Positions 1-5,786 of a stretch of 10,097 nucleotides of DNA are shown one piece after another (position 1 is the stretch's first letter; the number at the start of each line of letters is the position of its first letter). The stretch comes from Akkermansiaceae bacterium (lineage in GTDB: Bacteria; Verrucomicrobiota; Verrucomicrobiia; Verrucomicrobiales; Akkermansiaceae). The DNA lies in the NCBI GenBank assembly GCA_028293225.1, contig JAQGPE010000591.1:1-10097 (forward strand). The letters run 5' to 3'. The notes beneath the pieces were generated by a model. It was not told where the DNA came from, did no database searches, and saw only the letters and a list, made by a program, of their open reading frames with translations. The translations under genes and the position numbers were made by a program.

Positions 1-2509
1 CGGCGAAAGCGAATACGCTTTGGCCGTTTGAGCCGGTAAAGCCATTCCTGGCGGCGATGTAGTTCTGCACTGCCGTGAAGTCGTAGGGCGCGCCGCTGTA
101 ATTCGGACTGCCGAGAAGGCCGACGCGCGAGACGCCTTCCTGCTCTACAGTGATACCGGCGACGAGCGCACCGCTGGAATTGGCTCCAATATCGGTGTGG
201 TTGGCGAGCGCTCCGGCACCGCCGATGGTCAGGCCCGATTTATTGTTATCGCCACCGGCACCGGTGAGCGAGCCGGTCTGGACATAGATGCCGGTGAACG
301 AATTCACCTGGTCAAGGGTATCGATGGTGTTGCCCTGGATGACCGCGGACATCTGTCCCGCAGCGCCGTTTTTGAGGAGAAGGTCAATCGCGCCCCGGCC
401 GGCGACTACGCCGGATACATGGTTGTTGGTGATAGTTGTGCCCGAGAAGCCCGCGCCGTCATGATATACCGCGATGCCTTCGCCTTGCGTCGAACCGCTG
501 GCGGCAACGCCCTGCGTGCCGATGACGTTGCCATCGATGGTGCCAATCAACGAAGCTCCGGTGCCCGTGCCCTTGCTAATAGCCAGCACCGCACCGTGCG
601 AACCCTTCATCGTGTTGTGCGAGATATTGTAAGTGAGCGTGATGTTGTTCGACGGCCCACCGCCGCCGATCGTCACCCCTCCGCCGCCGCTGACGATGTT
701 CGCATTGGAATTTGTCAGCGTGTTGCCCAGAGCATTGGTAGCACCGCCAAAGACGAGATCGGACGTGACCGTGCCGAGCAGGTTGAGTTGAAACAGATCG
801 CCGCGCGCGGCATTCATTGTCGAACTCTGGACCGTCGCGTTGAAAGTCCCGCCCGTGGCCTGAAACGCCAGGGCGTCATTCCCGCTGGTATTCGACATGG
901 TAAATGTGCATCCCGTGATCGTGAGCCGGTTCAGCGTTTCACCGTTGTTAAAGACGTGGAAGACGTCGTAGGCCGCGCCGGTGAACGTCGAATTTGACAC
1001 CGTCGCGGAGCCGCTCAGACCGGTGAAATACACATCTCCCTCGCCGATGCCTCCCTGCAAGGTGCCGTTGGTTCCATTAATGATGGAGTTGGTCAGAGTG
1101 AAGCCGGTCACAGCCGAACCGAAGATGCCGTAGTTGGCGAAGTCATTGAGTTGCATCCGGTCGAACGACGGACTGTTGGTGCTGTTGAGATAAATACCGA
1201 TGCCGCTGGTCGTGCTGCCATCCGTACCGGTCTTGTGCTGGATCGTCCCGCCACTCGCCGCCGTGCCCGTGCCGGTGACGGTGAGGTGCCCGGCGTTGCC
1301 AGTGGTATTGAGGCTGATGCCCACGCCTGCGCTGCCCGCAGCACTGCCTGCGGAGATGCTTTTGAATGTCAGATTTGCCGCGCCAATGCCCACGTTGGCT
1401 ACAATGAGTGCCGTTCCATTTGTTGAAGTTAGGTCGTTATCCGCGCCGGTCGCCGTCACGGCGCCACTGGTTGTCAGATTCAGCGCCGTGCCACCCGTTA
1501 CCGTCACATCGAAATCGGAAAGCGTCAGGGTGCCCACCGCGCTGCCGGAGATGCCATTGCCCGCGGTATTGGTGAAATTGATCCCCCTCACCGTGTTGTT
1601 GGTGGAGAGCGTCAGGAGCGTGCCCGCATTGTGCGAAAACACCGGACGCGTCCCGCCCGCCGCGATCGCCAACCCGCCCACCGTCAACCCCGCCGGCTCG
1701 CCGATGAGCCGCTGCCCGGCTTCCAGCGTAAAAGCCCCGCTATAGTTACCGGAATAAACGAAAATATAATCATCCGCCTCATCCGGATCAGTCGCGGCCA
1801 CATTGAGCGTGGAGAGATTTTGCAGCGGAGCATTCGAACGGCCCGTGCCGCCCCCCGCAGCGCTGTCATCCACATACCACACCACTTCGCTAACGGTGAT
1901 AGTCACCGTCGCCGTGTTGGTCAGCGCCCCAAAACCCTCCGAGCCGTCATCGGTGATCGTATAGGTAAATGTATCCGTCCCTTCAAAACCCGCCGGAGGC
2001 AAATAACTGAACGAACCCGCGTCCGCCCCCGTCGTCACCATCGCCACCGTCCCGCCCTGCGCGCTCGTCGCCTGAAACGAGGAAATGGCAAAAGTGTCGC
2101 CCAGAAACTCCATGTCATTCGCCGTCACCTTCGTCGCACTCGACGTGGCCGGCCCCGCCATCGCCGCCGGATTCCCCACCCGAAGCTGGGTATTCCCCAC
2201 CGCCGCATACGCATCATCGAACGCCAGCGGCGAGACATTCACCGAAGCCGCCACCAGCGTGGTATTCGCTGGCGTCGGATCAGTGAGGGTCACGCCCAGG
2301 GCATCCGTAGCCCCCGCCGCATTGGAAATCTGGATGGTGTAGTCGATGTTATTCCCGGCGACCTTCCGCGTGGCGGCGGCGGTGGCATCATCCTTGGTGG
2401 AGGTGATGGAGGGGGCGGCTAGGACCCCGGAGGTGAGGGTCAACGCCAGGGTGAGTGACAGAGACAGCAAGGCCAACGGGCCCGAAACGGGCCGGAGCAG
2501 GGTTTTCAT
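1..2509 (-). CDS. Large secreted beta-helix surface protein, N-terminal part (runs off left edge)
   Basis: An uninterrupted reading frame of 836 codons runs from an ATG at 2509-2507 down to the left edge, so the C-terminus is missing. Residues 1-31 form a signal peptide: basic start MKTLLRPVSG, a Leu-rich core, and a VLA-A cleavage site near residue 31. Residues about 35-93 resemble a DUF11-type domain (YTIQISNAAGATDA, VTLTDPTPANTTL). Residues about 94-206 resemble a cadherin/Ig-like module (SYLPPAGFEGTDTFTYTITD). From WYVDDSAAGG (211-220) onward the protein is Gly/Thr/Asn/Ser-rich, with irregular coils such as NSIINGTNG, NSTFTGA, GCTFTMSNTSGN, HNTMKGSHG and GNTIDTLDQ. This is the pattern of a right-handed parallel beta-helix of the pectate-lyase-like or adhesin type. 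Cysteine is almost absent. A cell-surface or exported role (adhesion or matrix) is inferred; no catalytic residues were recognised. A C-terminal anchor (autotransporter barrel, PEP-CTERM or similar) would lie outside the window. Confidence 0.85.
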   Translation of the reverse strand, partial: MKTLLRPVSGPLALLSLSLTLALTLTSGVLAAPSITSTKDDATAAATRKVAGNNIDYTIQISNAAGATDALGVTLTDPTPANTTLVAASVNVSPLAFDDAYAAVGNTQLRVGNPAAMAGPATSSATKVTANDMEFLGDTFAISSFQATSAQGGTVAMVTTGADAGSFSYLPPAGFEGTDTFTYTITDDGSEGFGALTNTATVTITVSEVVWYVDDSAAGGGTGRSNAPLQNLSTLNVAATDPDEADDYIFVYSGNYSGAFTLEAGQRLIGEPAGLTVGGLAIAAGGTRPVFSHNAGTLLTLSTNNTVRGINFTNTAGNGISGSAVGTLTLSDFDVTVTGGTALNLTTSGAVTATGADNDLTSTNGTALIVANVGIGAANLTFKSISAGSAAGSAGVGISLNTTGNAGHLTVTGTGTAASGGTIQHKTGTDGSTTSGIGIYLNSTNSPSFDRMQLNDFANYGIFGSAVTGFTLTNSIINGTNGTLQGGIGEGDVYFTGLSGSATVSNSTFTGAAYDVFHVFNNGETLNRLTITGCTFTMSNTSGNDALAFQATGGTFNATVQSSTMNAARGDLFQLNLLGTVTSDLVFGGATNALGNTLTNSNANIVSGGGGVTIGGGGPSNNITLTYNISHNTMKGSHGAVLAISKGTGTGASLIGTIDGNVIGTQGVAASGSTQGEGIAVYHDGAGFSGTTITNNHVSGVVAGRGAIDLLLKNGAAGQMSAVIQGNTIDTLDQVNSFTGIYVQTGSLTGAGGDNNKSGLTIGGAGALANHTDIGANSSGALVAGITVEQEGVSRVGLLGSPNYSGAPYDFTAVQNYIAARNGFTGSNGQSVFAFA

Positions 2510-2815
2510 AGGTCGGAAGGCTGGGAGGAGGATAGCGGGAACCGAGCGTTCGCCTCATATCTGGTTTATCTGAAAAAGCAATTATTTAAAGGTCCGGGAG
2601 GCTGTAACGCTTTTGTGCAGAGGGCCGCGGGCGCATTTGGGGAGGCCACTACGACTGTACCGGCGATACATGCCACCCACAATTGCCAGCGTTAGGTGTC
2701 ATACCCCCGAAACGCTGCAAATTCTTTTGAAGACCCCTAATGGGTATCAATGCGAACCGGCTTCCCCTGTTCGCGTAATGGGCAGCCGACGCCATCGTGC
2801 TAGCAATAGCAAACG
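2510..2815. other. Intergenic region without a convincing gene
   Basis: This stretch separates the leftward surface protein from the rightward small ORF. It holds a locally AT-rich segment (about 2555-2592, the possible leftward promoter), an ATACCC (2701-2706) / GGGTAT (2742-2747) inverted repeat with a long loop, and a hairpin at its right end listed separately. Short open frames crossing it are Arg/Pro-rich, show no domain, and look non-coding. Confidence 0.55.
2554..2581 (-). promoter_or_regulatory. Possible sigma-70-type promoter for the surface protein
   Basis: On the minus strand TTGCTT (2581-2576) and TATGAG (2559-2554) are separated by 16 nt, inside the most AT-rich stretch of the intergenic region. 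This would place a transcription start about 40 nt before the ATG at 2509. The -10 matches consensus at only four of six positions, so the call is weak. Confidence 0.3.
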
Positions 2816-2818
2816 ATG
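2793..2818 (+). promoter_or_regulatory. Hairpin with GNRA loop enclosing the start codon of the small ORF
   Basis: CATCG (2793-2797) pairs with CGATG (2814-2818), and TGCTA (2798-2802) pairs with TAGCA (2807-2811). The loop is GCAA, a GNRA tetraloop, and the only irregularity is a two-base AA bulge at 2812-2813. The ATG of the following ORF (2816-2818) lies inside the outer stem. As RNA this would hide the start codon, or mark a processing or structural element unrelated to translation. The pairing is seen directly; the function is inferred. Confidence 0.4.
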
Positions 2819-3187
2819 CCTCTTCTCACCGCTGCTCAGACCGAGAGCATTCCCTCCCATCAACCGCGCGATCCGGAGCCTGGCGCCGGCGGTCCGGGCT
2901 TAGAGGAATGCGGGGAGTTGGCGACGGCCATGATTCATTGCGGCGCATCCGGGCTTTGGGACAGAGGACATCGAATCGCGCGAATCCTTTTCCCCGCGGG
3001 ACTCCAGTATCGCCCGGCGATCGCCCGATGCTACTGGGAAATGGCGTGCTTTCAGGATGCGGGTGGCGTAGCAGGAGGCGCCAGAGCCGCGGCGAGGCTG
3101 GCACTGGCGATCGATCTCCGGATCGAACCGGAGATTGAGAAACACCCCAGCCTGCACCGCATCCTGATCTATCCGAGTTGCACCTGA
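2816..3187 (+). CDS. Small hypothetical protein, possibly TPR-like
   Basis: This is a 123-residue frame opening just after an in-frame TAG at 2807-2809. The family is not recognised. The first 38 residues are Pro/Gly/Ser-rich and look disordered. From the internal Met39 (codon at 2930) the sequence becomes protein-like, with an amphipathic helical pattern (ALAIDLRIEPEIEKHPSL near the end) that loosely resembles one tetratricopeptide hairpin. The true product may therefore start at 2930 and be 85 residues long. No signal peptide, membrane segment or metal site was seen. There is no Shine-Dalgarno upstream, and the ATG at 2816 sits in a hairpin. It converges with modC, leaving 97 nt between the two stop codons. 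It could be a chance frame, though it reads better than the overlapping Arg-rich frames on either strand. Confidence 0.4.
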   Translation: MPLLTAAQTESIPSHQPRDPEPGAGGPGLEECGELATAMIHCGASGLWDRGHRIARILFPAGLQYRPAIARCYWEMACFQDAGGVAGGARAAARLALAIDLRIEPEIEKHPSLHRILIYPSCT

Positions 3188-3237
3188 TACCCGGCGCGCG
3201 TGATGAAAAATCCTGCCGGCCTGTTTGCTCATAGGTG

Positions 3238-3260
3238 CCGGTTCGATCACCGGGGTTTTT
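3238..3260 (+). terminator. Weak intrinsic terminator candidate after the small ORF
   Basis: CCGGT (3238-3242) and ACCGG (3249-3253) form a 5-bp stem with a 6-nt loop, followed by GG and then five T (3256-3260). It lies 50 nt beyond the stop at 3187, in the gap between convergent genes. The stem is short and the T-run is offset by two bases, so it would be a poor terminator. No better candidate was found for the leftward modC transcript. Confidence 0.3.
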
Positions 3261-3284
3261 CCCAGCGCGACATAGCACCGCTCC

Positions 3285-3932
3285 TCAATGCTTGCTCCGG
3301 CGGACGCGGAAGAGCTCCAGTGCATCCAGCCGCAGGGTCGCCAGGCGATCGGCTTCGGCGGCGGAGTGGGTGATGTGCAGAAAGGTTGTGCCGGTTTCCT
3401 GCTGAATCTGCTCCAGCAGCGAGCACATCGCGCCACGGGAGGTTTCATCCAGCGCGGAAAGCGGCTCGTCCAGCAGCATGACCGCCGGGCGGAAAGCCAG
3501 GGCACGGCCGAGAGCGATGCGCTGACGCTCGCCGCCGCTCAGGTCGCGGACCTCGCGCCCGAGCAGATGACCGATCTCTAACAGATCAGACAGTTCGTCG
3601 ATGCGCTGCTTCACCGCCGCGTCCGATGAACGCCGGATCCGCAGGGAAAATTCCAGATTGGCCCGCACGCCGAGCCCGGTGAACAGCGCTCCGTCCTGCG
3701 GCACGTAGCCGATCTGGCGCTCGGCTGCCGGCAAAAGAGTGACGTCGCGATCTCCCACATGGATCTGGCCGGAGCGGGGCTTCACCAGACCGGCGATGCA
3801 CTCCAGCACCGAGGTCTTGCCACCGCCGGCCGGCCCCATGAGCACGGCATACGCTCCCGCCCGCACGTCAAAACCCGCGCACTCCAGGTGAAACCCGCCG
3901 CGGTCCAGGACGAGTTGGCTGATCGAGATCAT
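3285..3932 (-). CDS. modC: Molybdate-type ABC transporter ATP-binding protein (short ModC)
   Basis: The 215-residue cytoplasmic ATPase would power oxyanion import through ModB. All ABC motifs are present: Walker A GPAGGGKTS (33-41), Q-loop Gln79 in YVPQD, signature LSGGERQR (131-138), Walker B VMLLDE (151-156), D-loop SALD (159-162) and switch His189 in HITHS. The protein ends shortly after the nucleotide-binding domain. It therefore lacks the C-terminal TOBE/Mop domain of the E. coli type (about 350 residues), which binds oxyanion and can regulate transport. Its ATG overlaps the modB stop codon by 4 bp (ATGA at 3932-3929), indicating translational coupling. The molybdate assignment rests on the ModA and ModB neighbours and the nitrate reductase genes nearby; tungstate is possible. 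Confidence 0.88.
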   Translation of the reverse strand: MISISQLVLDRGGFHLECAGFDVRAGAYAVLMGPAGGGKTSVLECIAGLVKPRSGQIHVGDRDVTLLPAAERQIGYVPQDGALFTGLGVRANLEFSLRIRRSSDAAVKQRIDELSDLLEIGHLLGREVRDLSGGERQRIALGRALAFRPAVMLLDEPLSALDETSRGAMCSLLEQIQQETGTTFLHITHSAAEADRLATLRLDALELFRVRRSKH

Positions 3933-4780
3933 CGGGACGAAGAGGGGCCGGACTCCACACGGGCGTTCATCCAGCGCAGCAGCACCAGCACTGCCGCCGC
4001 GGCGACCAGCAGCAGCATGGAAACCGCCGCCGCGGTGGCGAGATTACCGGTGCTGAGTTCCAGGAAAACCGTGGTCGGCAACACCTCGGTTTTCATCCGC
4101 GTCACTCCGGCGAAAACCAGGATCGGGCCGAACTCGCCCAGCCCGCGGGCCCAGGCCACTGCCGCCGCGTGCAGCATCCCGCGCCGCGCCGCCGGCATGA
4201 CCACACGGAAGAACACCTGCGCATCCGAAGCGCCCAGCGTTCGCGCGACCTGCTCCTGGCGCACCGGCATTTCATCGAAGGTCGCCCGCAGCGAGCGCAG
4301 CGCAAAGGCGCACGCCACCGTGAACTGAGCCAGCACGACCCCGGCGATCGTGTAGGTGAAGCGCCAGCCGAGCGTATCCTCCATCCAACGGCCCGGCAGC
4401 GTCTGGAACATCAACAGCAGACCGAGCCCGACGACCAGCGGCGGCATGACGATCGGCAGGTCGAGCAGGATTTCCAGCAGCGCCTTCCCGCGAAACCGGC
4501 AGCGCGACAGCACGTAGGCCGCCGGGGTAGCCACCGCCAGCGACAGCAGCGTGGAAAGACCGCAGCTCACCACGCTCATCATCACCGCGTGGCGGATTTC
4601 CCGCGAAGCCAGCGCCCGGGAAAAGACCCCCGGCGAAGTCCATGCTCCGGTGGCGAGCAGGATCGCTGCGAGCAGCGCCGCGTAAAGGAGCAACAGCCCG
4701 GCCGAGGCCGACCAGAAGGACAGCGAGCCGCCGGCCACACGCCGCGGCTCGAAGCCCTCTGCTGGAACGGGATCGCTCAT
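3929..4780 (-). CDS. modB: Molybdate ABC transporter permease
   Basis: This is a 283-residue inner-membrane channel subunit. The chosen start, ATG at 4780 (MSDPVPAEGF), leaves a 19-nt gap after modA. The frame stays open upstream to 4900, but those codons lie inside modA and read as low-complexity Arg/Ser/Pro. Hydrophobic segments include the stretches around WSASAGLLLLYAALLAAILL, SVVSCGLSTLLSLAVATPAA, LLDLPIVMPPLVVGLGLLLM, VVLAQFTVACAFAL and a C-terminal VSMLLLVAAAAVLVLLR. The EAA coupling loop that docks on the ATPase reads EQVARTLGASDAQVFFRVVM, followed by ARGLGEFGP, matching the ModB/CysT/WtpB permease class. It is longer than E. coli ModB (229 residues), mainly through a hydrophilic N-terminus of about 20 residues. 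The leader has no Shine-Dalgarno and is CU-rich. Confidence 0.88.
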   Translation of the reverse strand: MSDPVPAEGFEPRRVAGGSLSFWSASAGLLLLYAALLAAILLATGAWTSPGVFSRALASREIRHAVMMSVVSCGLSTLLSLAVATPAAYVLSRCRFRGKALLEILLDLPIVMPPLVVGLGLLLMFQTLPGRWMEDTLGWRFTYTIAGVVLAQFTVACAFALRSLRATFDEMPVRQEQVARTLGASDAQVFFRVVMPAARRGMLHAAAVAWARGLGEFGPILVFAGVTRMKTEVLPTTVFLELSTGNLATAAAVSMLLLVAAAAVLVLLRWMNARVESGPSSSR

Positions 4781-4799
4781 CAAAGAAAAGGAGTGCGCC

Positions 4800-5621
4800 C
4801 TAGTGAGCCGGTTGGGCCGCCGGGGTGAAGTGATGCTTGAGGAAGACCGGTGCGCCATGCTCGGCGGAGGCGATCCATTTCGCAAAGCGCAGCGAGTCAT
4901 CCGCCGCGGCCGAACATTTCAGCACCACCGCCGGGACATTCGCCTCATGACCTGCCAGCTCCGGACACGGCAGAGTGTCCAGATCGCCCGTCTCCGCGAC
5001 CATCTGATCCCACAGGAAAGTGGCATCCAGGGCGCCGGCCTTCAGATCGACCGCGAGTTCCGCCACCGTGGTCTTCGTCACGTCGCTGACGGCTTCCAGC
5101 GCTTCCCACTCGCCACGCTCCTTGGCAACCGCCTGCACCACCGCGCCGATCGCCGCCAGGTCGGGATTGCACAGACCGACCTTCAGCTCGCGCCGGTACA
5201 GGACATCCGCCCAGCCTTTCACGGCCTTCGGATTGCCCTTCGCGACCGCCAGCACCGGCTTCATGATCGCCAGGTCCATGACTTCGCCCGCCAGGTTCTT
5301 TTCCTTGGCTTTGGCGATGTAGCCGCCGTCCGCGGGCAGGTAGAGATCGCCGTGCCCCGTGGTGGCGATGGTCGCCAGCAGGGTGCCGCTGCCGCCGAAC
5401 TGGAGATTGATCTTCGTGCCGTATTCCTGCTCGTACTCGCGGGCCAGCTCCTCCAGCGGGCTTCTCAGCGACACTGCGCAAAAGACCTGCAGCTCCTTCC
5501 CGGCCCCGGCCGAAGGACCGGGCGCGGTGGTCCTAGGCCCCCAAGTACGCAGGAGACCGTAGACCAGCAGCGCGGCGGCGAGGACGGCCGCCGCCAGCCA
5601 TTTGAAAGTCGCATTCGTCAT
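4800..5621 (-). CDS. modA: Molybdate ABC transporter substrate-binding protein
   Basis: This 273-residue protein captures the oxyanion outside the inner membrane and is the first gene of the leftward modABC operon. Residues 8-24 form one hydrophobic segment, with no lipobox and no clear signal-peptidase site, so it may be a membrane-tethered binding protein. The mature domain starts at about residue 44 with LQVFCAVSL, then QFGGSGTL (74-81) and GDLYLPAD (91-98). These correspond to the FAAASL, SSSTLA and ADLFISAD blocks of ModA that bind the oxyanion. The start at 5621 is preceded by GGGGGT at suitable distance, the only plausible Shine-Dalgarno in the window. It is divergent from narK across 165 nt, suggesting co-control with nitrate metabolism. 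Molybdate versus tungstate specificity cannot be settled by reading. Confidence 0.88.
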   Translation of the reverse strand: MTNATFKWLAAAVLAAALLVYGLLRTWGPRTTAPGPSAGAGKELQVFCAVSLRSPLEELAREYEQEYGTKINLQFGGSGTLLATIATTGHGDLYLPADGGYIAKAKEKNLAGEVMDLAIMKPVLAVAKGNPKAVKGWADVLYRRELKVGLCNPDLAAIGAVVQAVAKERGEWEALEAVSDVTKTTVAELAVDLKAGALDATFLWDQMVAETGDLDTLPCPELAGHEANVPAVVLKCSAAADDSLRFAKWIASAEHGAPVFLKHHFTPAAQPAH

Positions 5622-5672
5622 CGGTGACCCCCAGCAAAGCCCATACCAAAGAGAAAGGCCAGCCCGCGCGGA

Positions 5673-5712
5673 TCATGAAGCGCCGTCATCATGATCATGA
5701 AGCTTTTCATGA
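5673..5712. promoter_or_regulatory. Cluster of four TCATGA palindromes in the divergent mod/nitrate promoter region
   Basis: The self-complementary hexamer TCATGA occurs at 5673-5678, 5689-5694, 5695-5700 and 5707-5712. Two copies lie within an 11-bp direct repeat, GATCATGAAGC, at 5671-5681 and 5693-5703, offset by 22 bp (about two helical turns). The last two form a perfect inverted repeat, TCATGAA-N4-TTCATGA (5695-5712). The cluster sits 52-91 nt before the modA start and 75-114 nt before the narK start, where a shared regulator could act on both. The repeats are seen directly; the operator function is inferred, and the binding protein is unknown. Confidence 0.5.
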
Positions 5713-5713
5713 A

Positions 5714-5729
5714 TTTCCGTCCGCGGAAA
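5714..5729. promoter_or_regulatory. Inverted repeat TTTCCG-N4-CGGAAA
   Basis: This is a perfect 6-bp inverted repeat with a 4-nt spacer, placed one base after the TCATGAA-N4-TTCATGA repeat and with the same spacer length. The two centres are 18 bp apart. It could be a second operator. If transcribed rightward it would instead be a hairpin with a UCCG (UNCG-class) loop. It lies directly upstream of the -24-like element at 5731. Confidence 0.4.
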
Positions 5730-5730
5730 A

Positions 5731-5746
5731 TGGCCGGTGGCTTGTG
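5731..5746 (+). promoter_or_regulatory. Candidate -24/-12 (sigma-54-like) promoter for the nitrate operon
   Basis: TGGCCGGTGGCTTGTG matches the RpoN consensus TGGCAC-N5-TTGC at TGGC and TTG, and the elements are correctly spaced. It carries GT in place of the nearly invariant GC at -12. The implied start near 5756 leaves about 31 nt before the narK ATG at 5787. RpoN control of nitrogen-assimilation genes is well established elsewhere. The -12 mismatch keeps this tentative. No clear sigma-70 promoter was found here on either strand. Confidence 0.3.
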
Positions 5747-5786
5747 CCATGCTCTGATCGCTCAAACCTCTCCCGCGACGCCAAAA

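Noticed and set aside
197..997. Plus-strand open frame of 266 codons, and similar ones at 1200-1745 and 1631-2422
   Set aside because: They lie antisense to the beta-helix protein. Their products are Arg/Ala/Val-rich with no domain, while the minus strand gives one coherent secreted protein from 2509 to the edge.
2900..3505. Minus-strand open frame of 201 codons overlapping the modC 3' region
   Set aside because: It is a different frame from modC, which holds the Walker B and switch motifs in order; the alternative product is a shadow sequence.
4781..4900. Upstream extension of modB by 40 codons
   Set aside because: The extra codons lie inside modA, read as Arg/Ser/Pro-rich sequence, and are absent from ModB proteins; the ATG at 4780 gives a normal permease.
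5641..5662. Second -24/-12 element directed toward modA (TGGCC...TTTGG on the minus strand)
   Set aside because: The spacing between the two boxes is one base too long, and the -12 box does not match.
5695..5712. FNR/DNR, NarL or ModE operator in the divergent region
   Set aside because: FNR/DNR needs TTGAT-N4-ATCAA, NarL needs TACYYMT heptamers, and ModE needs TATA-rich arms. The repeats here share the 4-nt spacing of FNR sites but not the half-site sequence.
5714..5786. ANTAR (NasR/NasT) antiterminator leader or molybdenum-cofactor riboswitch ahead of the nitrate operon
   Set aside because: There is no paired hexaloop hairpin, no terminator stem with a U-run before narK, and the leader is too short for a Moco riboswitch.
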